Positions 38,939 to 49,264 of a DNA stretch of 64,000 bases are shown piece by piece. The stretch comes from G963664935 sp963664935 (lineage in GTDB: Bacteria > Pseudomonadota > Gammaproteobacteria > Methylococcales > G963664935). Every line of letters begins with the position of its first letter. Within the stretch, counting starts at the first letter, position 1. The notes below the pieces were generated by a model. The model was not told the DNA's origin. It saw only the letters and a program-made list of their open reading frames with translations, and searched no databases. Location: positions 620,001 through 684,000 of the forward strand of contig CAXXSE010000007.1 in assembly GCA_963664935.2 (NCBI GenBank), given 5' to 3'. Made by a program: the position numbers and the translations under genes.

Positions 38939-39505
38939 ATGAGTATCAAACCCGACCGCTGGATTCGCCAAATGGCCGACCAATATGGCATGATCGAGCC
39001 GTTTGAGCCCCGGCAGGTCCAAAAATCCGAACAAGGGAAACTTATCTCCTATGGAACTTCGAGTTACGGTTACGATATCCGTTGCTCCGACGAGTTTAAA
39101 ATTTTTACCAATATCAATTCGGTCATCGTTGACCCCAAGAATTTCGATGCCGACAGTTTTATCGACATACAGTCCGATGTCTGCATCATACCGCCGAACT
39201 CCTTCGCATTGGCGCGGACCGTTGAATACTTCAGAATTCCCCGCAATGTTTTGACAATTTGCCTGGGTAAATCAACCTATGCGCGATGCGGAATTATCGT
39301 AAACGTCACGCCTCTGGAACCTGAGTGGGAGGGGCATGTAACACTGGAATTCTCCAATACTACGCCGCTTCCGGCAAAAATTTACGCTAACGAAGGGGTT
39401 GCTCAGGTTCTTTTTCTCGAATCCGAAGAAGAATGCGAAGTATCCTACAAAGACCGTGGGGGAAAATATCAGGGACAACAAGGTGTGACGTTGCCGAAAG
39501 CGTAG
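38939..39505 (+). CDS. dcd: dCTP deaminase
   Basis: Deaminates dCTP to dUTP for thymidylate synthesis. 188 residues from MSIKPDRWIRQM, matching the family length. Catalytic and binding segments are SYGTSSYGYDIRCSDEF, GKSTYARCGIIVNVTPLEPE (catalytic Glu in LEPEWEG) and GKYQGQQGVTLPKA. The ATG at 38939 is four bases after the apbC stop, as in other gammaproteobacteria. It appears intact. Confidence 0.96.
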   Translation: MSIKPDRWIRQMADQYGMIEPFEPRQVQKSEQGKLISYGTSSYGYDIRCSDEFKIFTNINSVIVDPKNFDADSFIDIQSDVCIIPPNSFALARTVEYFRIPRNVLTICLGKSTYARCGIIVNVTPLEPEWEGHVTLEFSNTTPLPAKIYANEGVAQVLFLESEEECEVSYKDRGGKYQGQQGVTLPKA

Positions 39506-39563
39506 GTTATTTGTAACTATTCAACACGATGCCGTAACTGTTCAAATTGCCGCTGAAATACGA

Positions 39564-39959
39564 TTAATTGACAATACCGGCAATCAATTGATCTTCAAGT
39601 TCGATACGAGCAGCTAGCACTTCGCCAAGCCGGGATAGGTCACCCGACAAATTATTGACCAATTCTTCACCGCGCAGGGAATCATATTTATCATTGAACG
39701 CCACGACTGCGTCGGTTGTGCTGGCTATTTTTGGGTAAACCTCCCCAGCAATTTTGACCGCTTTCGAACGCCGCTCTTGCCCGTCCGCGATACGCTGATA
39801 TATTCCAAAGTGTCCCAATGAAATGTAATCGACTAGAATTTGACAAAACTCCTTTACCTTAGCCTCTATGGATTCACGATTGGTAAAAGGTTCAAGTCCC
39901 GCGGCCGTACAATATAATGACCATACCTGTTGCCTTTCTTGCATTAATTCGGTAATCAT
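39564..39959 (-). CDS. rsd: Rsd/AlgQ anti-sigma-70 regulator
   Basis: Small helical protein that binds the housekeeping sigma factor in stationary phase. 131 residues. VKEFCQILVDYISLGHFGIY followed by QRI is the family signature, and LGEVLAARIELEDQLI matches the C-terminal helix (LSDIGEALEARFVLEDKLI in E. coli). The start at MITELMQERQQVW fits the family. It is shorter than E. coli Rsd at the C terminus. Confidence 0.88.
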   Translation of the reverse strand: MITELMQERQQVWSLYCTAAGLEPFTNRESIEAKVKEFCQILVDYISLGHFGIYQRIADGQERRSKAVKIAGEVYPKIASTTDAVVAFNDKYDSLRGEELVNNLSGDLSRLGEVLAARIELEDQLIAGIVN

Positions 39960-40132
39960 TTTATTGGTTTGATTACGCCGGTCCTATCCAGAATATTGCT
40001 TCATCAAGATCGTTTGCCCTCTATATACAATCAAAAATAGTGCGCATACTTTATGCGATCTTGAAGAAAACAACAATATTCCCGTAAATTATATGTGACC
40101 GTGTTCCGTTCCTGATAAGGTTATGATAAAAA

Positions 40133-40966
40133 TTGACCCATAAAATTCCCGTTTCGATCATTGTCCCGACCTATAATCGAGCTGCTGTTTTGCAGCGGAC
40201 ATTACGCTCTATTGAAAATCAGAGCCACGATGCGGGCGACATTTTTGTGATAGATGACGGTTCGACCGATGATACCGAAACACTTGTCAAAACAGAATTT
40301 CCCAGGGTCAAGTATATCTACCAGCAAAACCTTGGCGTCAGCGCGGCGCGCAACACTGGAATTTTAAATTCGAAGGGACACTGGCTCGCTTTTCTTGACT
40401 CCGATGACGAATGGCTTCCCGATAAAATAGGCCAACAATTGGCATTGATCGCCAAAGATTCCAGTACCCGTGTGTGCCACACCGAGGAAATTTGGATACG
40501 AAACGGTACTCGGGTTAATCCGATGAAAAAGCACGCCAAATCAGGGGGCTGGATTTTTGATCATTGCTTAGCCTTGTGCGCGATATCGCCATCGTCCGTT
40601 ATCATCCACCGCTCGGTTTTCGAAAAGATCGGGGTATTCGATGAAACATTGCCGGCCGGTGAAGATTACGACCTCTGGTTACGCATCACGTCTTCGTATC
40701 CGGTATCGTTCATCAACGAACCGTTGATCATTAAGTACGGAGGCCATGATGATCAATTGTCACGGAAATATTGGGGAATGGATCGCTTCAGGATCAAGGC
40801 CTTGAAAAAAATATTAGATCAGGGCGAATTGAGCCTCGATAATGAAAACGCTACGCGAAAAACATTGGTCAAAAAAGCACGCGTTTACTTAAACGGCGCG
40901 CGGAAAAGAAACAAGCTGGATGAAGTCGAGTATTACCAATCGCTTTGTCAAATTTACGCGGACTGA
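40133..40966 (+). CDS. Family 2 glycosyltransferase
   Basis: A 277-residue GT-A fold enzyme. The nucleotide-sugar pocket is VSIIVPTYNRAAVLQRTLRS and VIDDGSTDDTE; the DXD-like motif is FLDSDDEWLP; the catalytic region is AGEDYDLWLRI. It has no membrane helices, so it should act at the cytosolic face. Starts at TTG because the domain begins there and no ATG is in frame nearby. The sugar and acceptor are unknown. It is followed closely by a nucleoside phosphorylase-like gene. Confidence 0.88.
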   Translation: MTHKIPVSIIVPTYNRAAVLQRTLRSIENQSHDAGDIFVIDDGSTDDTETLVKTEFPRVKYIYQQNLGVSAARNTGILNSKGHWLAFLDSDDEWLPDKIGQQLALIAKDSSTRVCHTEEIWIRNGTRVNPMKKHAKSGGWIFDHCLALCAISPSSVIIHRSVFEKIGVFDETLPAGEDYDLWLRITSSYPVSFINEPLIIKYGGHDDQLSRKYWGMDRFRIKALKKILDQGELSLDNENATRKTLVKKARVYLNGARKRNKLDEVEYYQSLCQIYAD

Positions 40967-40977
40967 ACGATACTACC

Positions 40978-41814
40978 GTGACATTTCCCTATGTTCATTT
41001 TGTGGTCGCCCTGCAATGCGAGGCCAAACCACTCGTTGAATATTTTGGCCTCAAACGTCGAATGGACCATTCGGCTTTTCCGGTTTACGAAAAAGCCGCT
41101 ACCACATTGACGATTAGTGGAATCGGCAAAACATCCGCCGCTGCCGCCGTCGCCTATACTCAAATGCTTTTCGGCAATCTAAAATATTCAGTTTGGCTAA
41201 ATATCGGAATCGCCGGGCATCGTCGTCCGATGCTTGGTCAGATGTTCGTAGTCCACAAAATAGTCGATGAGGAAACCGGTTACCGCTGGTATCCACCCTT
41301 ACTGTACCGACCGTCCGTCTCAAGCGCCGAGATTACAACAGTTGCACGGCCGGAAACCGAATATGCCCAAGACGTCCTCTATGATATGGAAGCATCCGGT
41401 TTTTACCCAACAGCTCGGCGTTTCTCCACCTCAGAGCTGATACAATGCCTTAAAATTGTTTCTGATAATGACTCGGTATCCCGTCAGAAAATCAACCCAA
41501 AACAAGTCTCGTTGTTAGTGAATGCAAATATCGAAGACATCGAAAATACCGCCAATCAACTGAGCCAAATGGCCCAATCCATTTTGCAGTCGCCTCCAGC
41601 CCAGTTCAACGAATTTCTTCAACAATGGCATTTCACGGACCACCAGAAATCGCGTCTTGAACAATGCCTTAGCCGATGGGAGGTGGTTTCGTCCGGCAAT
41701 CCACCGGATTTAAAATACCTCAAAGTCTTTAAAACGGGCAAAGAAGTACTGGTCTGGCTGGAAAACCGATTAAACGGCATGCCGGTTTCGTTAGAGCAGC
41801 CGCATGGAAGATAG
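40978..41814 (+). CDS. Nucleoside phosphorylase-like protein
   Basis: The N-terminal half (to about residue 140) has the PNP/UDP phosphorylase fold (VVALQCEAKPLVEYFGL, LTISGIGKTSAAAAVAYTQ, WLNIGIAGHRRPMLGQMFV, YDMEASGFYPTA). The MEA segment matches the nucleoside-ribose binding motif. The C-terminal third (QSPPAQFNEFLQQWHFTDHQ) is helical and specific to a subfamily. Start taken as GTG 40978, just after the glycosyltransferase stop. The substrate is unknown. No neighbour explains its role; a short uncharacterised frame follows at 41804. Confidence 0.75.
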   Translation: MTFPYVHFVVALQCEAKPLVEYFGLKRRMDHSAFPVYEKAATTLTISGIGKTSAAAAVAYTQMLFGNLKYSVWLNIGIAGHRRPMLGQMFVVHKIVDEETGYRWYPPLLYRPSVSSAEITTVARPETEYAQDVLYDMEASGFYPTARRFSTSELIQCLKIVSDNDSVSRQKINPKQVSLLVNANIEDIENTANQLSQMAQSILQSPPAQFNEFLQQWHFTDHQKSRLEQCLSRWEVVSSGNPPDLKYLKVFKTGKEVLVWLENRLNGMPVSLEQPHGR

Positions 41815-42055
41815 GGATCGAACTAAACCGAAATATTCAGAACATTCCTGTTGGAGAGGCAGTTTCGGGTATGCTGAGGTTTTCCGATCGGCTTTTTGCT
41901 TACCGATTGCGAAGCCGGCGCTATGCCGTCCTTTGGCATTTTATACGGGATGGAGATTTTCGTGACCGAAACCATCAAGGATGCCGTTCCTTTCGCCCCA
42001 ATACTCTGATTTGATCGCTTTCAACCCTTTATTGGGGTGAGCTGAATAGTTACAT

Positions 42056-42742
42056 CTAATTTATCTTAACTCGCTCGATACACCTGGCGTCCCGATTCCA
42101 TGGGCTATTAACATAGGTACTAACCGGATAGGCTTCCAGCCAGTCATCAGGACATGGCCTCAACAATAAATTCACGTCCTCAGCATCCGGGTCTAACCAG
42201 CGGTTGTAGTCCTTTGGGCATAAAATGACCGGCATTCGGTCATGGATTGGAGTCATGAATCTATTGGCCTCGGTGACAATAATCGTGCAGGATTCCAGCT
42301 CGGTTTCATCTTCCGGGTTGTACCACTTTTCCCAAAGTCCAGCGAGTGCAAACGGCGCCACATCCTTCATTCGGATAAGGTACGGCTGTTTCGCGGACCC
42401 ATTTTTTATCCACTCATAGAAGCCACTTATTGGAATCAGGCAGCGGCGTTTTCGGTAAGCTGCCCGAAAAGCGGGCTTTTTCGCTACCGTCTCAGCGCGT
42501 GCGTTAATCATCCGATAACCGACCTTGAGATCTTTGGCCCAAAAAGGTATGAGTCCCCAATGGACCAAATCCAGTTCGCGTTTACTGTTAGCCTTGTTTA
42601 TCCGAATAATCGGCACCTCCTGCGTCGGCGCCACATTGTAGTTTGGAGCAAGATTCGATATTGTCTTTCCGGCCTCATCCGACAAACCGAAAGCGGTTAC
42701 CCACACCGTGATATCTGGGATGATATTATAGCGGCCACACAT
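42056..42742 (-). CDS. yedK: SRAP (HMCES/YedK) abasic-site processing protein
   Basis: Forms a covalent adduct with abasic sites in single-stranded DNA through Cys2. 228 residues. The start MCGRYNI provides the catalytic cysteine after Met removal. YNVAPTQEVPII, HWGLIPFWAKD, INARAETVAKKPAFR, RRCLIPISGFYEW and HDRMPVIL are all canonical. The 3' end lies next to an R1-type repeat end (TGAATAGTTAC, 42043). It appears intact. Confidence 0.94.
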   Translation of the reverse strand: MCGRYNIIPDITVWVTAFGLSDEAGKTISNLAPNYNVAPTQEVPIIRINKANSKRELDLVHWGLIPFWAKDLKVGYRMINARAETVAKKPAFRAAYRKRRCLIPISGFYEWIKNGSAKQPYLIRMKDVAPFALAGLWEKWYNPEDETELESCTIIVTEANRFMTPIHDRMPVILCPKDYNRWLDPDAEDVNLLLRPCPDDWLEAYPVSTYVNSPWNRDARCIERVKIN

Positions 42743-43384
42743 CGATAGAAAATTTTCAAGTTTTGTTGGCTTGATTACTGCGCAAAATAACCTGATCCTT
42801 TATCAATTGTATGTATCGACCCTTTCCGAACATTTGACACAGTTTTTAGGGTGGCGTTGAGTCGGTTAGTTCTGGTTCCTTTGCTTCAATTATTCTATCG
42901 TAAAGTGGGTATTTCCTGATTACAAGACCTGACGGATATATCTCCTAAAAAATAGGTCTTTCCCCTCTTTTCCACTACCGATGATCACCCTAATCGTTAG
43001 CTGCCGCAATTCTACTATCTTTAGCATTAGCTGCAGGTTAGAAAAGAAATGTCCAGAGTTGGCCTCTTCCAATGTGAAATGAGCCTGAAGGGGGTACCCA
43101 TTTCTAACGTGGAATGAGCCTGAAACCGAGAACAGCTCATGATTGAGGCTAACTTTCGCTACAGAGATGTCAAGGAGATTCCTCCGCTACGCTACAAACT
43201 CCTCCTTGACACCTCTTCCGCTCCAGTTGAAAGGTTATTCATGATCTGTTCCCAATTTCAGGGCCATTTATAGATTGGAATAGATTTGAGGCGTTAAAAA
43301 TGCTTATAACTATTGATTATCCTATGGAAATAATTTTTGTTTTCGATCAAAAAGTAAGGAAGGTTGCGTACACCCGTGATAAGC
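42743..43384. other. Gene-free stretch with IS-end-like repeats and a hairpin
   Basis: No gene is supported. At 43071-43090 and 43106-43125 two 20-bp copies of AATGTGAAATGAGCCTGAA-like sequence lie in tandem, 15 bases apart, like the multiple terminal repeats of an IS21-type end without its genes. At 43168-43211 a hairpin pairs TGTCAAGGAG with CTCCTTGACA. Confidence 0.5.
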
Positions 43385-43446
43385 CAAGGTTTGTTCATTA
43401 AGTATAGTATCTGGTAAAATAGCGATTTCCATTTGAGTAACTGACT

Positions 43447-44130
43447 ATGCCGACTTGCCCTAAATGTCACGCAGAAGACTGTACTAAAGAGGGTATAGTT
43501 AAAACCAAACAACGATATAAATACAAATCGTGTGGCTATAGGCATACCGTTAGGCACCGGGGGATAAGTCTTGATATTAAGCGATAAGCGCTTGAACTTT
43601 ACCTGGAGGGGCTTGGTTTTCGCTCGATTGGCCAGTTTTTGAATTGCAGTCATGTTTCGGTATATTACTGGATCAAAGCGTATGGCGAATCAATTGAGGC
43701 AATTCGATCGGACGCGGGGGTTGAGATTGTAGAAATGGATGAAATGCAGACTTACATTGGCGTAAAAAAAACGATTGCTGGATCTGGATTGCTGTTGATC
43801 GACATGGAAAGCGCTTTCTCTCGTGCGTTGTAGGCTCCCGCGACACGGGAACCGGGCGAGCATTATGGGACGGCCATCAAAACCACCCACATAAAAGGTG
43901 TGATGAGCGACTATTGGAGCCCTTATGAAAAGTTTATCCCGACTGAATTACATACACAATCCAAAGCTGAAACCTATACGGTAGAAGGCTATAACAGCTT
44001 ATTTAGACACTTTCTTGCCCGATTACGCCGAAAGTCTAAGTGCTATAGCAAAAGCCAGGAAATGCTTAAATATTCAGTCCTGCTTTTAATGCTCAAATGG
44101 AACGGAGAATTAGGAACTATACTTGCCTAA
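43447..44130 (+). pseudogene. IS1-family transposase, several lesions
   Basis: IS1-type transposase. The zinc finger CPKCHAEDCTKEG and the helix-turn-helix (ALELYLEGLGFRSIGQFLN) start the protein. An in-frame TAA at about 43586 interrupts it (KR-stop-ALELY). The core continues VEIVEMDEMQTYIG (first Asp), then at about 43800-43900 the frame shifts (VDRHGKRFLSCVVGSRDTGT in another frame). It then resumes as MSDYWSPYEKFIP and KAETYTVEGYNSLFRHFLAR (catalytic Glu). Ends near 43395 and 44125 share an AAGTATAGT motif in inverted orientation. Inactive. Confidence 0.87.
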
Positions 44131-44229
44131 CAATGCCTGGTTTTCAAATATTGGCTTGAGGTATCCACTCATAATTTTTCGCCAAGCATTAGAATCTAAT
44201 GGGCGGCCTATTTGTTCATTTTGTCTTTA

Positions 44230-46071
44230 CTATTCCACTGTCTGAAACACCTTAGGATCATCAAAATCCGGCGCCTCCCGCTTCAACCCCCGGACAAAGA
44301 AAACCCCGATCAAGATCGATAAGGTATGCCCAAACCCAATCGAAAAAATAAATCGGACCAAATCGACAAAGCAGTATAAAAGGAAAAATAATACACCAAT
44401 AGCTAATGAAAGCAGTACTGAAAGACCAAACGTACTATAAGACAGGACGAAAAATATCACCGATAGGAGATAGGGGGTAAGGAAGTGCATAAGTACAGCC
44501 GCCGAGGCCCATTTACCAAAGGCATTGCCCCAAACCGTGTTAACACGTTTAAAATAAGTTTCTTCCGCGTTTTCCAGTTTCCCCTCGCCCCGAATTCTAT
44601 AGCGTAACGGCATGGGCGCTCCAAAAAAATAAGCCCTTAATTTTTCGAAGCTGGTGAGGTGGTCCCGTACCCTGGGTTCCGCGCCGATAATCGCCGCCAT
44701 TTTTTCCATCCAGTCGTCGAAGAAGTAAATGTGTGGAAATCTTTCGTGCATATGGGGAAACTGCTTTTTGTGTTCCATTTGCTCCTGCTCAAGGATCTCA
44801 ATACGCTGATTTTCCGAAGGCAAGGATATTGAGCCACTGAAATAGGCCGCGATAATACGTGCGTGCATTTCCGCCATGGCAGGAATCGATCCAATCGTGG
44901 GCCGCACCATTCCGACAAAGGCCAAGTTCGGCATTGTGGGGTGAAGGCAACCTTTGAAAAGGTCCCGATGGGTATACTCCCATCCATCTGGGAATTGGAT
45001 ATTTTTGGAACCGGGCGTATAGCCCGTATTGAAAATAATCAAGTCGATATCTTCATGACTTCCATCATCAAACAATACACCGGTGCTGTCGAAGGATTTA
45101 ACTTTACCCTTTGGAATTATTTTACCGGTTTTGAGTAAATAGAAGAGATCGTCCGACGGCGCGTCTTTACGGGTCATATTGCCGTTACGGGTTGAATTAT
45201 GTGGCTTTGACCAAAACTTGACGTGAAAATGGTTGGGGACAAGCGCTTTGGGAAACCAGGGTTCAAACTGTTTGAAATCCACCCCGTAATCCGAATAGAA
45301 CTTTAGGCTTACCGCCATATTGATTTTTTTTAAGAAAGCGGGAATTTTCTTGTAATACCAACTCAACCCCGTGGTCAATACTTCTTGATAGCCGATTAAG
45401 TACCGGCCTATTTGCCAAAATTGCATTTGATCGAAAGGATTTTGAGAACCTTTGATCACCCGCGGGGCAACCGCGACACCTTCGGAAGAAACCACCAGTT
45501 TCGAGGTGACCGGGGCCAATTCGGAAGTCAAGCCGACGCCCGATTCCCCAAGCCCGACGCAAATCACTTTTTTATCTCTGAATGCTTCCGGATTTTCGTA
45601 TTTGGAACTGTGTATGGTTTCACCCTCGAATCGATCTATTCCCTCAAATTCAGGTGTGAATGGCTTGCCGTGTAATCCGGAACTCACGACGACATAATCG
45701 ATATTTTCGTATAGCTCGCAGTCGGTGACTATGTTAAAACTGCCATCCTGATTTTTCTCAATCGCCGATACATTGACGTTAAAATCGATAAGCGGACGCA
45801 ACCGATAGGTATCGACAAACGATCCTAAATACTGAAGCATGTGTTCGTTGGTCACAAAATCCGGATAGTCGTCCGGCATCGGATAACAGCCGTACTCCGT
45901 GACCCACTTGGAAGAAGTCAGCGTGTATGTTTTCCAGGGCAAACTGGACCAGATGCCCCCGAGTTGACTGTTTTTGTCGATAATTCGTAAGTTGAATCCC
46001 TTTTCCTTAAGCTCTTTCGCTGCTATCAAACCCGCGGAACCCGTCCCGATAACGATGGCATTTTTTTTCAT
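44230..46071 (-). CDS. Flavin-containing monooxygenase with C-terminal membrane segments
   Basis: A 613-residue FAD/NAD(P)H enzyme. The FAD-binding motif is VIGTGSAGLIAAKELKEKG, the second Rossmann motif is VICVGLGESGVGLTSELA, and LIIFNTGYTPGS fits the ATG-containing motif of flavin monooxygenases. The last 110 residues contain about three hydrophobic helices (LLSVIFFVLSYSTFGLSVLL and following), unusual for this family and likely a membrane anchor. The substrate is unknown. It is divergent from the acyl-ACP ligase fusion gene at 46250, so a shared control region lies at 46072-46249 and a role in lipid oxidation is possible. Confidence 0.82.
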   Translation of the reverse strand: MKKNAIVIGTGSAGLIAAKELKEKGFNLRIIDKNSQLGGIWSSLPWKTYTLTSSKWVTEYGCYPMPDDYPDFVTNEHMLQYLGSFVDTYRLRPLIDFNVNVSAIEKNQDGSFNIVTDCELYENIDYVVVSSGLHGKPFTPEFEGIDRFEGETIHSSKYENPEAFRDKKVICVGLGESGVGLTSELAPVTSKLVVSSEGVAVAPRVIKGSQNPFDQMQFWQIGRYLIGYQEVLTTGLSWYYKKIPAFLKKINMAVSLKFYSDYGVDFKQFEPWFPKALVPNHFHVKFWSKPHNSTRNGNMTRKDAPSDDLFYLLKTGKIIPKGKVKSFDSTGVLFDDGSHEDIDLIIFNTGYTPGSKNIQFPDGWEYTHRDLFKGCLHPTMPNLAFVGMVRPTIGSIPAMAEMHARIIAAYFSGSISLPSENQRIEILEQEQMEHKKQFPHMHERFPHIYFFDDWMEKMAAIIGAEPRVRDHLTSFEKLRAYFFGAPMPLRYRIRGEGKLENAEETYFKRVNTVWGNAFGKWASAAVLMHFLTPYLLSVIFFVLSYSTFGLSVLLSLAIGVLFFLLYCFVDLVRFIFSIGFGHTLSILIGVFFVRGLKREAPDFDDPKVFQTVE

Positions 46072-46249
46072 TATTATTTTTTGCTCATTTGCAGTTTCTA
46101 AATACGGGACGTAGTTTTAACAAAAAACACCACCCTACTCAACCATTAAATACCTATGATTGTTTAGGTCCGAAACCCATCATGGAATCTAAGAACTGTA
46201 TAATATTTTTAATCGTAATACACATTGACGGTGGAAAGGGGAAACCAAC

Positions 46250-49135
46250 ATGCCAAACAACAGCGAAAAACAACAGGATTCGACCCGTGAAGACGATGTC
46301 GCGTCGGAGCTGATCGGGGCAATACGGGAATTGGCTGAAGAATTTCACGTCCCTGACGTTCGAGTTCAAAATTTAAGCCTGGACACCTCTTTTGATACGG
46401 AGATAGGCCTGGATAGCCTCACCCGGGTGGAGTTTATCAGTCGTATCGAAAATCGTTTCAGTGTGCGGTTATCGGAACAATCCATGTTCGCTGTTGAAAC
46501 ACCCCGTGAATTATTGCGGGAGATATTAAACGCAAACCCCGACAACCGTACCCACGAAGCCCCTGAGGTCAGTCAAATCGAATTGGACCAGGTTCAGCAG
46601 CAACCGATTCAGGCTCAAACCTTAGTCGATGTTTTGAAATGGCATCTTCAAGTCCATCCGGAACGGCCCCATATCAAACTTTATAATGACCAAGTAGACG
46701 ACGAAGAAACCATAACCTACAGGGACCTGTGGGAAGGCGCGGAAACCATCGCCGTGGCGCTGCAACAACAGGGGTTGGCCGCCAAGCAAGCAGTTTCGAT
46801 TATGTTGCCAACCGGCAAAGACTATCTGTTTTCATTTTTCGGGATTCTTTTAGCCGGTGGTATTCCCGTTCCCATCTATCCACCGGTACGGCTTAATCAG
46901 CTTGAAGATCATTTGCTCCGCCACCAAAGTATCCTCAACAACTGTCAGGCGGTCATCATGATTACGGTACCGGAAGCCAAATCGGTGGCGCGGCTATTAA
47001 AGGCCCAGGTGAAAACGCTTCGAACCGTCATTATTCCAGGGGAAGTTCGCTCGACCGGCGCAACGTTGATGCAGCCCAAATTGAGTCCGAACGATATTGC
47101 GTTTCTTCAATATACCTCGGGCAGTACGGGAACACCTAAGGGGGTAACACTGACCCACGCTAATTTACTGGCGAATATTCGGCTAATGGGGGAAAGAGTA
47201 GGCATCGATTCTTCCGATGTTTTTGTCAGCTGGTTACCTCTATATCACGATATGGGCCTAATAGGAGCATGGTTGGGTTCCCTTTATTTTTCCGCGATTT
47301 TTATCCTCATGTCGCCCTTAAATTTTCTGGCGAGACCCAGTCGATGGCTTTGGGCCATACACCGAAACCGTGGAACCATGACCGCGGGGCCGAATTTCGC
47401 CTACGAATTGTGCGCCAAGAAAATACCGGATGGCGAGATCGATGGTTTGGACTTGTCGTGTTTAAAAGCGATGTTTAATGGCGCGGAGGCTGTGAAACCC
47501 GCAACTTTAGAGCAGTTTACCCAGCGTTATCAACCTTTTGGATTTCCATCGAAAGCCTTAATGCCAGTTTATGGACTTGCGGAATGTTCGTTGGGTTTAG
47601 CCTTCCCGGCGATTGGGCGGGGACCCCGGGTCGATGCAATTGAACGAGATGTTTTTTCCAGTTCCGGCCATGCCGTACCCACCGTGAATACTGAAAACCC
47701 CTTATATTTCGTGTGTTGTGGCGGCCCGTTGCGCGATCACGAAATCCGCATTGTGGACCCCGCCAGCCGGGAACTGCCGGAACGCCAGGAAGGCCGATTG
47801 CAATTTCGCGGACCGTCGGTTACTTGTGGTTACTACCGAAATCCGGAAAAAACACTGGAGTTATTTGACGGCGAGTGGGCTGATTCAGGTGATCTTGCCT
47901 ACATCGCTGAAGGTGAAATCTATCTGACCGGTCGTGTCAAAGACATTATTATCCATGCCGGGCGAAACATTTATCCACACGAACTCGAAGAAGCCATCAG
48001 CGAAATTCCGAAAATCCGTAAGGGTTGTGTGGCGGTCTTTGGAAGCAGCGATGGGCAATCCATCACCGAGCGTCTAATTGTATTAGCTGAAACACGGGAA
48101 ACCGAGCCCTCTGTTTTGGAAGATTTGCGATCAAAAATAAATAGCGTCAGTCTAAATTTGATCGGCAGCGTACCGGAAGAAGTGGTTTTGGCTCCACGCT
48201 ACACTGTGTTAAAAACGTCTAGTGGAAAAATAAGACGTTCCGCTTGTTGTGAAATTTATGAGCGTGGTCTTATCGAAAAAGGGCCGAAAGCAGTGTGGAA
48301 ACAGGTTTTGACATTATTAACCGTGTCAATTCGTCCTCAGCTTCTAAGCCTAAGGCGGCAAATTCTGGCGCTGCTGTTCGCTGGGTATGCATGGATCATC
48401 TTCGCCCCATCGGCACTGGTTGCCTGGCTAGCGGTTGTGTTAAGTCCAAACGAAAGTCTTCGCTGGAAAACATTACACCTCATTTCCCGTTTTTTAACAT
48501 TTGCCGTGAGGATACCGGTTCATATCCACGGCCGGGAAAATCTACCTGATAAAAAAAAGCTGTGTATATTTGTTTGTAATCATTCGAGCTACCTGGATCA
48601 CCTTATGTTGCTAGTAGCCATACCGGGGAAAACCAGTTTTGTCGCTAAAGCGGAGTTGACGAAGCAATTCATTGCCGGAACGTTCCTAAAGCGCGTCAAT
48701 GTTCTGTTTGTTGAACGCTTCGATACCAAAAAAGGCATCGACGATGCGAAACGCATTACTGAAGCCGCAAAGACCGGCAATTCATTGTTGTTTTACCCCG
48801 AGGGAACATTTACCCGAATGCCGGGCCTGCTCCCTTTTAATATGGGTGCGTTTCTAACATCCGCTGAGACCGGAACTCCCATCGTACCGGTTACGATTCA
48901 CGGCACCCGCTCGATTTTGCGGCCAGATAGTTTATTTCCACGTTACTATGCACCGGTAACTGTGACTATTGGCAAGGCCATCAATCCGGGAATTTATGTA
49001 GACAACGATAGTTGGCAAATTGCGGTAAAACTTAGGAATGCTGCTCGAGCGGTGATGCTGGAGACCACGGGCGAACCCGATTTGGCCGGAGAAAAATCAC
49101 CTGTTAGGGCGAATCGTCCTAAATCACCTACGTAG
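46250..49135 (+). CDS. ACP, AMP-ligase and acyltransferase fusion protein
   Basis: 961 residues with three modules. Residues about 15-100 form an acyl carrier domain with the phosphopantetheine serine in IGLDSLTRVEF. Residues about 120-690 form an AMP-forming acyl ligase (P-loop LQYTSGSTGTPKGVTLTHAN, YGLAECSLGLAF, LYLTGRVKDIII-like). Residues about 750-940 form a PlsC-type acyltransferase with the HX4D motif CNHSSYLDHL and FYPEGTFTRMP. Hydrophobic segments lie between modules 2 and 3. It probably activates a fatty acid, loads it onto its own carrier and transfers it to a lysophospholipid or other alcohol at the membrane, like Aas but with an extra carrier. Substrate is inference. Confidence 0.85.
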   Translation: MPNNSEKQQDSTREDDVASELIGAIRELAEEFHVPDVRVQNLSLDTSFDTEIGLDSLTRVEFISRIENRFSVRLSEQSMFAVETPRELLREILNANPDNRTHEAPEVSQIELDQVQQQPIQAQTLVDVLKWHLQVHPERPHIKLYNDQVDDEETITYRDLWEGAETIAVALQQQGLAAKQAVSIMLPTGKDYLFSFFGILLAGGIPVPIYPPVRLNQLEDHLLRHQSILNNCQAVIMITVPEAKSVARLLKAQVKTLRTVIIPGEVRSTGATLMQPKLSPNDIAFLQYTSGSTGTPKGVTLTHANLLANIRLMGERVGIDSSDVFVSWLPLYHDMGLIGAWLGSLYFSAIFILMSPLNFLARPSRWLWAIHRNRGTMTAGPNFAYELCAKKIPDGEIDGLDLSCLKAMFNGAEAVKPATLEQFTQRYQPFGFPSKALMPVYGLAECSLGLAFPAIGRGPRVDAIERDVFSSSGHAVPTVNTENPLYFVCCGGPLRDHEIRIVDPASRELPERQEGRLQFRGPSVTCGYYRNPEKTLELFDGEWADSGDLAYIAEGEIYLTGRVKDIIIHAGRNIYPHELEEAISEIPKIRKGCVAVFGSSDGQSITERLIVLAETRETEPSVLEDLRSKINSVSLNLIGSVPEEVVLAPRYTVLKTSSGKIRRSACCEIYERGLIEKGPKAVWKQVLTLLTVSIRPQLLSLRRQILALLFAGYAWIIFAPSALVAWLAVVLSPNESLRWKTLHLISRFLTFAVRIPVHIHGRENLPDKKKLCIFVCNHSSYLDHLMLLVAIPGKTSFVAKAELTKQFIAGTFLKRVNVLFVERFDTKKGIDDAKRITEAAKTGNSLLFYPEGTFTRMPGLLPFNMGAFLTSAETGTPIVPVTIHGTRSILRPDSLFPRYYAPVTVTIGKAINPGIYVDNDSWQIAVKLRNAARAVMLETTGEPDLAGEKSPVRANRPKSPT

Positions 49136-49264
49136 GAGGTGGGGGGCTTAATGCCTGATAAACCCCGAGTGCTATTAGATGTGGAAATTAACTACGTCCG
49201 GTAACACTATGCGATTCTCCATATCGCGGAGAATGCCCGGACGCAGTTTAAATGTCGTTGAAAC

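Noticed and set aside
41804..41970. Small plus-strand frame after the nucleoside phosphorylase
   Set aside because: No ribosome site or family match; it could be a remnant of a downstream gene but cannot be supported.
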